The notes under the pieces were generated by a model that searched no databases, was not told the origin of the DNA, and saw only the letters and a program-made list of their open reading frames with translations. A program made the position numbers and the translations under genes. 64,000 nucleotides of DNA from Thermococcus pacificus (lineage in GTDB: Archaea; Methanobacteriota_B; Thermococci; Thermococcales; Thermococcaceae): positions 1,240,001 to 1,304,000 of the forward strand of contig NZ_CP015102.1 in NCBI RefSeq assembly GCF_002214485.1. The letters are read 5' to 3'. How positions within the stretch are numbered: position 1 is the stretch's first letter; the number at the start of each line of letters is the position of its first letter. This document shows, in pieces, positions 16,701 through 24,659 of this stretch.

Positions 16701-16899
16701 CTCGAGGTGCAGGGTTACCTACCACAACCCAGCCAAAGTGGATACGTGGAAGCTGGACCTCGGAAAAGCCAGGATCCTCCTCCACCTCGACGACGGGAGG
16801 AAAGTTGAGGTAGAGGGCAACAAGGTTAGAGGAGAGCTTGCCAGGGCTGTCAGGGACGGAAAGGTGGCCTCGATAGACGTTTATTTTCCGGCGAGTTAA
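13714..16899 (+). CDS. Inverting glycoside phosphorylase, GH94/GH149/GH161-like
   Basis: A 1061-residue cytoplasmic protein without signal peptide. It begins with the beta-sandwich region typical of cellobiose-phosphorylase-like enzymes (RGQCVSSFGVQDKDHPIMEF near 45-65), and its (alpha/alpha)6 part contains GWYDALNGLPG, whose Asp650 corresponds to the catalytic acid of the GH94 class. GH94 enzymes are usually about 800 residues, while the beta-1,3-oligoglucan phosphorylases of GH149 and GH161 are near 1100. Length and the adjacent laminarinase therefore favour phosphorolysis of beta-1,3-oligoglucosides to glucose 1-phosphate; this is inference. GGAGGTG six bases before the ATG at 13714 fixes the start over upstream GTG and ATG codons. 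Confidence 0.85.
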   Translation: MEKYRFDEKGRFVIEDYNRLRPFASFLPGIAGKKGIPMWVFYVNRGQCVSSFGVQDKDHPIMEFNSAIRAYQTVRTLGFRTFIKLPDEGVAYEAFTPSEGRVKQRMYIGRNELEIEEINKDLGLKINVLYYTLPGERIPALIRRVRIRNISDSPKRIELLDGMPMIIPYGVNDYVIKHMNTLVKAWMEVYNLDKKMPFFKLKSSTEDVPKVTELTEGTFYISLVKKGETSELVRPIVDPDIVFGTDSSLISPENFIRKPLGELASEKQVTFNKIPSAFTPLETELMPGEEVKIHSVIGYVPHIALLEEYEKKFASEEYLEKKYLENSEIIEEVVEDIWTQTASKLFDEYSKQCYLDNVLRGGYPLLLEEENPFVYYIYLRKHGDQERDYNYFVLVPEYYSTGNGNFRDVNQNRRENVFFHPEIRDYDIKFFMNLIQADGYNPLVINGVKYRLKTERTDFLKELVDNPEPLEEFLREPFTPGRLMMFVEEKGIELKVSEEEFLRRVLEHCEEEVDAVHGEGYWCDHWTYNLDLIESYLGVYPEKKRELLFEDYSYTYYDNAMVVLPRSKRYVLENGRVRQYNSLVEDKEKKALIESRKEYRHLMRTANGRGEVYRTNLITKLLNLAFIKFATLDPAGMGIEMEAGKPGWYDALNGLPGLFGSSVGEAAELVRLFEFLIDSLEEFPDIELRIPVEVWELFEEEARLVEEYNRREDEDRDHRLWESLSELRERYRDRTRLGFDGKEVEVKARELLDGLKLLRDKLRAGLERAIEENSGIMPMYFYYEPVEYEVNEKGEIRILKFEQKRMPLFLEGAVKQFKIFRNDRELLKEVYKKVKESDLYDKKLKMYKLNASLKDQPIEIGRARAFTPGWLENESIWLHMEYKYMLELIRSGLYEEFYEDFRNVIVAFLDPAVYGRSPLENTSFIVSSAYPDESLHGAGFYARLTGANAEFLSIWKNMFIGEKPFDIENGELVLSFRPALPGWLFDEEGKVSFKLFSRCRVTYHNPAKVDTWKLDLGKARILLHLDDGRKVEVEGNKVRGELARAVRDGKVASIDVYFPAS

Positions 16900-16924
16900 T
16901 CTTCCATTTTTGGGAGGTGGAAAA

Positions 16925-17611
16925 ATGAAGGTGGCCGTCGTTACCGGCGCTTCAAAGGGTATTGGTAGGGCAATTGCGGAGGCCCTTGCACGGGAGGGCT
17001 ATAACCTAGCCCTCGGTGCGAGGAGCGTTGACCTCCTGGAAGGGCTTTCAAGGGAGCTGGAGGAAAAGCACGGGGTTAAAGTCCTCCACCGCTATCTGGA
17101 CGTCTCAAGCCCCCAGAGCTTGAAGGAGTTCGCTGAAGCAGTTTTGGAGGAGTTCAGGGGAGTTGATCTTCTCGTGGTAAACGCTGGGATACCAATGGGC
17201 GGCAGGCTCGACGAGGTGAGTGATGAGGACATGGAGCGAGTCTTCCAGGTGAACGCCCTCGGTGTCTGGAGGACTATAAAACTCTTCCTGCCGAGCCTAA
17301 AGGAGAGACGGGGAACAGTAGCAGTCGTCACGTCCTACATCTCAACGATGATACTGGCCAATGCAGGGGCCTACGTGGCTAGCAAGTGGGCGGCGAGGGC
17401 CTTTACGAAGACCTTCCAGGTGGAAAACCCCGAAGTGAAGTTTATCGAACTCCGCCCCGGCATGGTGGACACTTACTTCTACGGCAAACCAGGAAGGAAG
17501 ATAGAGGAAGGCTTCATGAAGCCAGAAGATGTTGCAGAGCTCCTTGTGGCACTGCTGAAGCTTCCAAAACACGTTTTAGTGGAGGAAGTGCTGTTCAGGT
17601 CAATTTACTAA
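16925..17611 (+). CDS. Short-chain dehydrogenase/reductase
   Basis: The 228-residue protein is a classical SDR with a Rossmann fold. The cofactor motif TGASKGIG covers residues 7-14, NAG occurs near 90, and the catalytic set is Ser137, Tyr150 and Lys154 (YVASK). The residues after the second strand (GARSVDLL) suggest NADP(H), as an Arg follows the strand. The start at 16925 is backed by GGGAGGTGG. It is 25 bases downstream of the phosphorylase gene and probably ends that operon. The substrate is unknown; reduction or oxidation of a sugar-derived metabolite would fit the context but is not shown. Confidence 0.9.
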   Translation: MKVAVVTGASKGIGRAIAEALAREGYNLALGARSVDLLEGLSRELEEKHGVKVLHRYLDVSSPQSLKEFAEAVLEEFRGVDLLVVNAGIPMGGRLDEVSDEDMERVFQVNALGVWRTIKLFLPSLKERRGTVAVVTSYISTMILANAGAYVASKWAARAFTKTFQVENPEVKFIELRPGMVDTYFYGKPGRKIEEGFMKPEDVAELLVALLKLPKHVLVEEVLFRSIY

Positions 17612-17620
17612 CACCAACAC

Positions 17621-17634
17621 TTTTTTGATTTTTC
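17621..17634 (+). terminator. T-rich terminator at the end of the glucan operon
   Basis: TTTTTTGATTTTTC lies ten bases after the SDR stop codon, matching the oligo-T type of archaeal terminator. Confidence 0.45.
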
Positions 17635-17662
17635 TAGGTGTTCCCCGTTACTTTTTTCTTTT

Positions 17663-17703
17663 GAAAGTCTCGCCCTTTAGGACGGGGAGGAAGTCAGTGG
17701 GTG
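17663..17703 (+). mobile_element. Solitary IS200/IS605-like end
   Basis: The segment reads GAAAGTCTCGCCC, a short loop, then GGACGGGGAGGAAGTCAG. It forms an imperfect hairpin (CTC and CCC paired with GAG and GGG). This is very like the right-end structure that follows tnpB in IS200/IS605-type elements of Thermococcales. No tnpA or tnpB frame is present nearby, so it would be a leftover end or a region still transcribed as a guide-like RNA. The call rests on remembered consensus, not on a comparison. Confidence 0.5.
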
Positions 17704-17830
17704 ATTACAAAAAGATGTTATTGACCCGCGATTACGTTTCCAAGCCCCCCATTAACGGCATAAGTCTCTTTCTCAGCTTTTGGATCCTCTCGCGGACGTT
17801 GTGGGAGTTCGTTCCAGAACCTCAAATCTT

Positions 17831-17850
17831 TTGTTCCTTACTTGGAACAA
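17831..17850. promoter_or_regulatory. Perfect inverted repeat upstream of prolyl oligopeptidase
   Basis: TTGTTCC, six bases, GGAACAA form a perfect 7-bp dyad. It ends just upstream of the AAAAAGTTTTTATG stretch that probably contains the TATA box of the peptidase gene (about 17851-17864). A site directly upstream of BRE/TATA suits an activator or a competitor of TFB. The cognate protein is unknown. Confidence 0.45.
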
Positions 17851-17896
17851 CAAAAAGTTTTTATGCCCTCATTCGAACGTTAAGACGGTGATTTTC

Positions 17897-19750
17897 ATGG
17901 AAGACCCGTATATCTGGATGGAGAACCTCAACGATGAGCGCGTTTTAAAGCTCGTTGAGGAGGAGAACAAACGCTTTAGGGAGTTTATCGGTGATCTCAG
18001 CGACGAACTCTTCCCGGAGGTCTGGGAATACTACTCGATGCCGACCCTTCACGGCGCGAGGCTCACCGATAAGGGCATAATCGCAATGTACAAGGAACGA
18101 GACAGACAGGTCATAAGGTGGCTTGGTGGAGATGTCATAATCGACTCAAAGGAACTTGAGAAGGAGCTCAACGACGAGGTTCTCCTCCAGGGGTTCACCG
18201 CGGACAAATCTGGAAAGCTCCTTGCCTACAGCTTTTCCATAGGAGGGGCAGACGAGGGGATAACCAGGATAGTAAACCTCGAAACCGGCGAAATCCTGGA
18301 AGAGTTTAAACCCTCGGTCTGGAACGTCACGTTCCTTGAGAACGGCTACTACTTCAGCAGGTTCTACAGGCACGGGGAGACGCCGGACGGGGTTAAAGCT
18401 CCGGCTGTTAGGCTCTTCTGGAAGGACGAGAACGGCGAGAGGATGGTCTTTGGGAAGGGACTTGGCTCGGGCTACTTTATGGGACTCAGGAAGAGCACCG
18501 ACGGAAAGTGGGCGATGCTCACCGTCACCTTCGGCTGGAACAAGGCGGATATCTACATCGGACCGATAGACGCCCCCGACCTCTGGGGGAAGGTTTACTC
18601 CGCTGAAGTTCCGGCGGAGCCCATAGATGTTGTCAACGGCAGGCTCTACGTCCTCACAAGAGAGGGCAAAGGACGTGGGAAGGTCATAGCCATCGAAGGG
18701 GAGAACATCACTGAGGTAATTCCTGAAGGAGAGTTCCCGCTGGAGTGGGCGGTAATCGTTGGCGACAAAATCCTCGCCGGCAGGCTCGTGCACGCGAGCC
18801 ACAGGCTGGAGGTCTATTCACTCAGCGGAGAAAAGCTCGACGAGGTAACCTTCGACCTCCCCGGAAGCGTCTACCCGCTCGACACCGACGGGAAGAGGGT
18901 CCTTCTCCGCTACGAGAGCTTTACAGTACCATATCGCCTCTACGAGTTCGACGGGGAACTTAAGCTCGTCGAGAGGCAGGAAGTTGAGGGCAACTTCAGA
19001 GTCGAGGAGGACTTTGCGGTCTCAAAGGACGGCACGAAAATCCACTACTTCCACGTGAAGGGAACTGAGGACGAGAAAAAAGTCTGGGTCTTCGGCTACG
19101 GAGGCTTCAACATCTCGCTGACGCCTCGCTTCTTCCCGCAGGCGATTCCGTTCATCAAGCGCGGCGGAAGCTTTGCGATGGCCAACCTCCGCGGTGGAAG
19201 TGAGTACGGCGAGGAGTGGCACCGCGCTGGAATGAGGGAGAACAAGCAGAACGTCTTCGACGACTTCATAGCCGTCCTGAGCAAGCTTAAGGGGGAGGGC
19301 TACAGGGTTGCAGCGTGGGGAAGGAGCAACGGCGGGCTTTTGGTTTCGGCAACACTTACCCAGAGACCCGACGTCATGGACTCAGCACTGATAGGTTACC
19401 CCGTCATTGACATGCTCCGCTTCCACAAGCTCTACATCGGTAGCGTCTGGGTTCCCGAATATGGAAACCCAGACGACCCGAAGGACAGGGCGTTTCTGCT
19501 TAAATACTCACCGTACCACAACATTGACCCCAACAAGAAATACCCGCCAACGCTCATCTACACGGGCCTGCACGACGACAGGGTTCATCCGGCGCACGCC
19601 CTCAAGTTTTTCATGAAGATGAAAGAAATCGGCGCACCGGTTTACCTCCGTGTCGAGACCAAGAGTGGCCACATGGGTGCATCGCCGGAGACGAGGGCGA
19701 GGGAGCTGACTGACCTGCTCGCATTCGTTGTGAAAACCCTCGGGGCTTAG
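17897..19750 (+). CDS. Prolyl oligopeptidase (family S9A)
   Basis: This 617-residue cytoplasmic serine peptidase cleaves after proline in short peptides. A beta-propeller domain fills the first two thirds after the N-terminal DPYIWMENL, and the alpha/beta-hydrolase domain is at the C-terminus. The catalytic Ser477 lies in GRSNGG, the Asp in the DDR motif at 560-562, and His592 in SGHMG, numbers that coincide with the Pyrococcus furiosus enzyme. That agreement supports the ATG at 17897 (ribosome site GGTGAT) instead of the longer frame from 17780. It is monocistronic with its own promoter. It probably finishes peptide breakdown for amino-acid fermentation. Confidence 0.95.
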   Translation: MEDPYIWMENLNDERVLKLVEEENKRFREFIGDLSDELFPEVWEYYSMPTLHGARLTDKGIIAMYKERDRQVIRWLGGDVIIDSKELEKELNDEVLLQGFTADKSGKLLAYSFSIGGADEGITRIVNLETGEILEEFKPSVWNVTFLENGYYFSRFYRHGETPDGVKAPAVRLFWKDENGERMVFGKGLGSGYFMGLRKSTDGKWAMLTVTFGWNKADIYIGPIDAPDLWGKVYSAEVPAEPIDVVNGRLYVLTREGKGRGKVIAIEGENITEVIPEGEFPLEWAVIVGDKILAGRLVHASHRLEVYSLSGEKLDEVTFDLPGSVYPLDTDGKRVLLRYESFTVPYRLYEFDGELKLVERQEVEGNFRVEEDFAVSKDGTKIHYFHVKGTEDEKKVWVFGYGGFNISLTPRFFPQAIPFIKRGGSFAMANLRGGSEYGEEWHRAGMRENKQNVFDDFIAVLSKLKGEGYRVAAWGRSNGGLLVSATLTQRPDVMDSALIGYPVIDMLRFHKLYIGSVWVPEYGNPDDPKDRAFLLKYSPYHNIDPNKKYPPTLIYTGLHDDRVHPAHALKFFMKMKEIGAPVYLRVETKSGHMGASPETRARELTDLLAFVVKTLGA

Positions 19751-19827
19751 TATTCTTCCTTTTTATGCCCCTCACTCCTCCTCGAAAGGTTCTTATATTA
19801 AATTGCCGAATTAATGTAGGGGTTAGC

Positions 19828-20532
19828 ATGACCATCCAACGGATATCCACCGGAATCCAGGGCCTTGACGTTATGCTCCAGGGGGGTCTCATACCCGGAA
19901 GGGTTTACCTAGTTAAGGGTGCCCCAGGAACTGGAAAGACCACTTTGGCGATGCACTTCGCGATGGCGGGCGTTGAGAACGGTGAGGATGTCCTCTACGT
20001 AACCATTGAGGAGCCGGCTGAGAACCTGAAGGTCGATATGAGCAAGCTCGGCTTCAACCTCCGCGATCCAAGGTTCTCGCTCATCGATGCGACCCCAACA
20101 GCGGAGCGCTACGTCCTGATCACGGACTTCTTCGAGGAGTTCGCAGGGAACATCGAGAAGATGACCGACGCCATAAAGCGCCAGTTCCAGGAGAGGAACT
20201 ATACGAGGGTAGTCATAGACCCGATAACGATGCTCAAGCTGACCGCCACAAAGGAGATAGACTATCGCAAGGCTTTTTTGAGCTTCATAAAGAGCATGAT
20301 GCGCCTCAGGGCCACAGTCCTGCTGACCTCCGAGCTCGAGAAGACCGACATAGAGGAGTACCTCGTCAGCGGGGTCATCGAGCTGAAGGCCTTTAACGCC
20401 GGCGGCAGGCTGACCCGGGGCGTGAGGATAATCAAGTTCCGCGGCAGCAGCTTCGACGGCACCATCAGGCCCTACGAGATAACGGACAGGGGGATAGTAG
20501 TCTACCACGACCGCATGATCTCGTTACCCTGA
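19828..20532 (+). CDS. KaiC-like RecA-superfamily ATPase
   Basis: A 234-residue single-domain KaiC/RadB-like ATPase. Walker A is GAPGTGKTT at residues 31-39 and a Walker B-like strand TRVVIDPIT occurs near residue 130. Single KaiC domains are numerous in Thermococcales and their partners are mostly unknown; some relate to signalling or motility. The start at 19828 follows a TATA-like CTTATATTA 35 bases upstream. The longer frame from 19765 has no support. The 3' end overlaps the convergent Lhr helicase gene by nine bases. Confidence 0.9.
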   Translation: MTIQRISTGIQGLDVMLQGGLIPGRVYLVKGAPGTGKTTLAMHFAMAGVENGEDVLYVTIEEPAENLKVDMSKLGFNLRDPRFSLIDATPTAERYVLITDFFEEFAGNIEKMTDAIKRQFQERNYTRVVIDPITMLKLTATKEIDYRKAFLSFIKSMMRLRATVLLTSELEKTDIEEYLVSGVIELKAFNAGGRLTRGVRIIKFRGSSFDGTIRPYEITDRGIVVYHDRMISLP

Positions 20533-23124
20533 GGCCTCTATCATCTCCATTATCTTTCTGTGCAGCTGTTTTATCAGCTCGCGCCTGTCCTCCATGAGCA
20601 CCACATCGCTCGAACCTATCGCCTCGAGGTTGAATGCAAAGGGACTCGGAACGTCATGCTCCTCAACCACCACCCTTACCTTCCCCTCCATGATCCACCT
20701 CAGGAACAGCTCCGCGTTCTCCACGTCCATCTTGTCCTCCATTATCTCGCGGTAGACCTCCTTCAGGAGCGGGAAGTCCGGGTGATTCTCCTTCAGCACC
20801 TTGAGCAGAGCGACCGCCATCACCTGCTGCCTTCCGAGGCGCTTGCTCCTGCCTATGTAGCGTCTCAGTATGAGCAGTCCGCGGTTGGCAACGTGGCGGA
20901 AACGCCTCTTGAGGAGCTCCGTGTTGTCGAGTGCTCTCTTGAGCGTCTCCCTGAGGTCTTCAACCTGGAAGAGTCCCCTTATCTCGTCCTCGGTCAGCTC
21001 GGCCTCCGGCGGAAGGATAAGGGCGAAGCCGTTGTCGTTTATCGCAACACCGACGTTGCACCTCTTCCACTGGCTCACGAGATAGGCGAAGGCCCTGCTG
21101 AGCGCGTCGTTCGCCCGCCTGCCGACGAGGGTGTGGAAGAAGTACTCGTTCCTATTTTCTCCCCTGACGACCTCGACGAGAACCGTCTCGTCGTCGGGCA
21201 CGGTGGAGTATCGCGCCTGCTCGCGGAAGTACGCCAGGATGGCCCTCGCGGCGCGCTCGTCTATGCCGTACTTTCTCATCAGGAAGTCCTTGGCTCTCCT
21301 GTTGTTGACCAGTTCGGAAACCTCCCGTCTAAAGCGCTGGATGTCGAGGGCCAGATCGAAGCTCAGTGGGAGCATCTCCGAGAACCATGCCGGAATAGTG
21401 GGCTTCGCGCCCTGCCTCGGGATGACGTATATCTTGTTGCCCCTGCTCTTGACGAATTCATAGGTTCTGCCCGCCAGAACGAAGATGTCGCCGGGCATCA
21501 GTCTCTCGGCAAACTCTTCCTCAACCGTCCCGATCATCTGTTTGTCCATCGTGTAAACGCGTATCTTCGCTTCGTCGGGTATGGTGCCGACGTTCATGTA
21601 GTATATCGCCCGTGTCATCTTGCCGCGCCTTCCGAAGCGACCGTCCTCGAGCCATATCTTCGCATAGACCTTCCTCTCCTCCAAGCCGGCGTATTCACCA
21701 GCAAGATAGTGGAGGACACTCATGAAGTCCTCGAAGGGAAGGTCGCGGTAGGGGTAAGCGCGCCTCACGACGCGATAGGCTTCCTCGACTTCCCAGACTT
21801 TGTTGAGCGCCATTCCCAAAAGGTGTTGCACCAAAACGTCGAGCGGGTTCTTTGGGATCCTGACGCGGTCCAGACGTCTGTTCCTCGCGTTGTGGGCCAG
21901 AACCGTTACCTCCACCAGGTCGTCCCTGTCTAGGGCAAGGATGATCCCTTTGCTGACGTCATGGAGCCTGTGGCCGGCCCTCCCGATGCGCTGTAACGCG
22001 CGGTTCACGCTCTTTGGCGAACCGATGAGGACAACCAGGTCTATTGTACCGATGTCGATCCCCAACTCCAAACTCGTCGAGGTGACAACCGCCTTGAGCT
22101 CGCCCCTCTTCAGCCTCTCCTCGACGTCCAAACGAACCTCCCTGGACAGCGAGGAGTGGTGGGCCTCTATCAAACCTTCGAACTCGGGATAGCGCTTCTT
22201 CAGGTTGAAGGCTACCCTCTCGGCACCGCTCCTCGTGTTGGTGAAGATAAGCGTCGTCCTGTGCTCCCGTATCAGCTCCGCTAAGCGCTTGTAAAGGGCC
22301 TCGCTCAGCGTTCCTGCATCGGTGTAGATGAGGTCATCGACAACGCTTTCAACCCTTATCTCGGTCTCCTTCGCGAAGCTGACGTCGACTATCAGGCCGG
22401 GCCTCGGTTTCCCTTCATCGTCGAAACCGAAGACGAACTTGGCGACCTCCTCAAGCGGGTGGATTGTGGCACTCAGGCCTATCCTCACGAACTTCTCCTC
22501 CGCCATCTCCGCCAGCCTTTCGACGCTCAAAGCAAGGTGCGTTCCGCGCTTGTTCTCAGCCAAAGCGTGAACCTCATCGATTATGAGGTACCTAATCGTC
22601 TTCAGCCTCTCGCGGAACTTGGGGGCGTTCAGAGCTATCGCCAAACTCTCCGGTGTGGTGATGAGTATGTGCGGCGGTTTCTTCACCATCTTGCTCTTCT
22701 GATAGCTGGAAGTGTCACTCGTCCTTATGCCGACCCTTATCCCCGGAAGCTCGTAGCCGAGCTCCTTTGCCACTTCCTGTATCTCCATCAGAGGTCCCTC
22801 AAGGTTGCGCTTTATGTCGTTGTTGAGGGCCCTGAGAGGTGAGACGTAGAGGACGTAGATTCTATCCTCAAGCTTCCCCTCCTTTCCGAGGAGAATGAGC
22901 TCGTTTATCGCCGCTAGGAAAGCGGAGAGCGTCTTCCCAGAGCCAGTTGGGGAGGAAATCAGGACGTTCTCTCCTTTGTGTATCTCCAGAACGGCGTAGC
23001 GCTGGGGAGGGGTGAACGTTCCAAACTTCCGCTTAAACCACTCCCTAACCGGCTCGCTGAGTATCCCAAATATCTCCTCGTCCGTGTACTCGCGCTCGGC
23101 TCGCCTTATCCCCTCCGCGCTCAT
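20524..23124 (-). CDS. lhr: Lhr-type superfamily 2 DNA helicase
   Basis: The 866-residue protein is an ATP-dependent DNA helicase of the Lhr-core family, implicated in DNA repair. Walker A is SPTGSGKT (about 58-65), the DEVH box is followed by ALAENKRGTHLALS, and motif VI is QRIGRAGHR. The winged-helix and Lhr-specific C-terminal domain fill residues from about 430 onward. The ATG ending at 23124 has GGAAG close upstream and lies 31 bases from a TTTAAAA box, which fits archaeal transcription. An in-frame ATG at 23139 is too close to that box, and one at 23175 lies upstream of it. It faces a divergent small gene at 23217. Confidence 0.92.
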   Translation of the reverse strand: MSAEGIRRAEREYTDEEIFGILSEPVREWFKRKFGTFTPPQRYAVLEIHKGENVLISSPTGSGKTLSAFLAAINELILLGKEGKLEDRIYVLYVSPLRALNNDIKRNLEGPLMEIQEVAKELGYELPGIRVGIRTSDTSSYQKSKMVKKPPHILITTPESLAIALNAPKFRERLKTIRYLIIDEVHALAENKRGTHLALSVERLAEMAEEKFVRIGLSATIHPLEEVAKFVFGFDDEGKPRPGLIVDVSFAKETEIRVESVVDDLIYTDAGTLSEALYKRLAELIREHRTTLIFTNTRSGAERVAFNLKKRYPEFEGLIEAHHSSLSREVRLDVEERLKRGELKAVVTSTSLELGIDIGTIDLVVLIGSPKSVNRALQRIGRAGHRLHDVSKGIILALDRDDLVEVTVLAHNARNRRLDRVRIPKNPLDVLVQHLLGMALNKVWEVEEAYRVVRRAYPYRDLPFEDFMSVLHYLAGEYAGLEERKVYAKIWLEDGRFGRRGKMTRAIYYMNVGTIPDEAKIRVYTMDKQMIGTVEEEFAERLMPGDIFVLAGRTYEFVKSRGNKIYVIPRQGAKPTIPAWFSEMLPLSFDLALDIQRFRREVSELVNNRRAKDFLMRKYGIDERAARAILAYFREQARYSTVPDDETVLVEVVRGENRNEYFFHTLVGRRANDALSRAFAYLVSQWKRCNVGVAINDNGFALILPPEAELTEDEIRGLFQVEDLRETLKRALDNTELLKRRFRHVANRGLLILRRYIGRSKRLGRQQVMAVALLKVLKENHPDFPLLKEVYREIMEDKMDVENAELFLRWIMEGKVRVVVEEHDVPSPFAFNLEAIGSSDVVLMEDRRELIKQLHRKIMEMIEASG

Positions 23125-23216
23125 CGGTCTTCCTTTCATGGCTTGGATTTTTAAACTATTCGGTTTCCCCAACAAACTTTTTAAGTGCAGAGGATGAACT
23201 CCAAACGGTGAGAGAG

Positions 23217-23540
23217 ATGGGAGATAAGTTTGAGAGGCTCCGGCGGGTTATAGACGAGTTCAACAGACTCCACGGCAGCGAGGCTGAGTCAAGTATAGTC
23301 TCAGTTGACGGGAATGAGGTCATTATCGAGTTCGAGGGCTCCTTCTGCGCAACCTGCGGGCTGTACGACTACTTCGACGATATAAAGTGGGAGGCTCTTG
23401 ACTTCGGACTCGAAATCGAGCCGGTCGAGGTCATTGAGGCTGAAGAGGACGAGTTTGAGCACGGAAGGTACGTCGTGAGGTACCGGCTGGGCAGAAAGTC
23501 CATGCTCGTCCCGATACCGCGGAAGGCCGATAAGGGTTAA
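23217..23540 (+). CDS. Conserved hypothetical acidic protein with CxxC
   Basis: This 107-residue protein is not one I can name. It is acidic, with a helical N-terminus (ERLRRVIDEFNRLHG) and a beta-rich middle containing FCATCGLYDYFDD. The CATC pair could bind metal or form a redox disulphide. It has no signal peptide or membrane helix. The start at 23217 is chosen over a GTG nine bases upstream because CGGTGA precedes it at proper spacing. It is divergent from the helicase and lies 24 bases from the glycosyltransferase gene. Similar proteins occur across Thermococcales as far as I recall. Confidence 0.82.
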   Translation: MGDKFERLRRVIDEFNRLHGSEAESSIVSVDGNEVIIEFEGSFCATCGLYDYFDDIKWEALDFGLEIEPVEVIEAEEDEFEHGRYVVRYRLGRKSMLVPIPRKADKG

Positions 23541-23564
23541 AAGCCCTCCCGAGAATTTCTCCCC

Positions 23565-24614
23565 ATGAACCCGCTCCTCCTGGGACTGCTCGCCATCTTC
23601 CTCTGGGACGGCTACTTCTTCTTCAATTACATAATTAGTCTTTTCAGGAATTACAGAATTCGAGAATGGGAGCCGAAGGTGAGCATCCTCATTCCAGCCT
23701 ACAACGAGGGCGAGCGAATTCTGGGGGCGATAAAGGCCGCCCTCGCCCAGGATTATCCGGATTTCGAGGTCATTGTAATCGACGACGGAAGTGGGGACGG
23801 CACGTTCGAAGCCGCGAGCTCCGTAAGCGACCCGAGGCTGAAAGTTTACAGGAAGGAACACGGAGGGAAGGCAAGAGCCCTCAACTTCGGCCTCTCGAAG
23901 GCTTCCGGTGAGGTGATAGTCACCACCGACGCCGACAGTTACCTTGAGGAGGATGCCCTCAGAGAGCTCGTGAGGAGGTTTTATTCCGAAGAAGTCCTCG
24001 CCGTCGGTGGGCAGGTCCGCGTTGAAGGGGGCTCTTTCCTGGAGAGAGCGCAGGACGCGGAGCACCTCAGGATAGTGATGTTTAGAAGGGCCAAAGAGCT
24101 CGACGACCTGAGCGTCGCGCCGGGACCGATAGCGGCCTTCCGCAGAGAGGCCTTTGAGAGGATAGGCGGTTTCGTTGAGGACGTGGTTGAGGACTACGCC
24201 ACCACGAAGGTCCTGAAGGGGTTTGGAAAGGTCGTCTACGCCCCCAGTGCCAGGGTCTGGACCACGATGCCTAGGTCGCTGGGAGCCCTCTGGCGCCAGA
24301 GGAAGCGCTGGTTCCTAGGTGACCTTAAGAACCTCGGTGGCGGCTTCACCAAGGACTGGGCCTTTCTCCTCCTCGGTGATGTGATAGCATTCCTTGACGT
24401 TTTAATTCCCCCAATACTCATCCTAACCGGTCTCTGGGAGTTCTTCGTCCTCTGGTGGTTCTTCGAGACGTTCACTATGTTCCTCCCGACGCTCTTTGAG
24501 GGGGGAAGGCTCTCCAACGCGCTCCTCTTTCCGATGATAGTCTGGTTCTGGGCGGCTTTTTACCTGACGCTCCATATCTACGGCTACGTCCGGCTCCTTC
24601 TGGGAAGGCTTTGA
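23565..24614 (+). CDS. Membrane glycosyltransferase, family 2
   Basis: The 349-residue protein is a processive-type GT2 enzyme. One membrane helix opens the protein (about 3-28), the catalytic domain follows with ILIPAYNEGE, DDGSGDGT and TTDADSY, and the acceptor-site motif QRKRW lies near 248. Two or three helices close it (about 265-345). Such enzymes transfer sugars from nucleotide donors to polysaccharide or lipid-linked acceptors at the cytoplasmic face. There is no ribosome site; GGTTAAAAGCC about 30 bases upstream suggests leaderless transcription. The product is unknown. It does not sit in a larger glycosylation cluster. Confidence 0.9.
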   Translation: MNPLLLGLLAIFLWDGYFFFNYIISLFRNYRIREWEPKVSILIPAYNEGERILGAIKAALAQDYPDFEVIVIDDGSGDGTFEAASSVSDPRLKVYRKEHGGKARALNFGLSKASGEVIVTTDADSYLEEDALRELVRRFYSEEVLAVGGQVRVEGGSFLERAQDAEHLRIVMFRRAKELDDLSVAPGPIAAFRREAFERIGGFVEDVVEDYATTKVLKGFGKVVYAPSARVWTTMPRSLGALWRQRKRWFLGDLKNLGGGFTKDWAFLLLGDVIAFLDVLIPPILILTGLWEFFVLWWFFETFTMFLPTLFEGGRLSNALLFPMIVWFWAAFYLTLHIYGYVRLLLGRL

Positions 24615-24659
24615 TTCCGGTTCGAAATATTTTTAAGTGCCCTTCCGTCGGTTGACTAT

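Noticed and set aside
17625-17896. Small frames in the gap before prolyl oligopeptidase
   Set aside because: They cross the IS-like end and the promoter dyad, have no ribosome site, and the enzyme numbering supports the start at 17897.
20560-21933. Open frame of 457 codons on the plus strand
   Set aside because: It lies wholly inside the Lhr helicase gene on the opposite strand and shows no domain; GC-rich codons leave long antisense frames.
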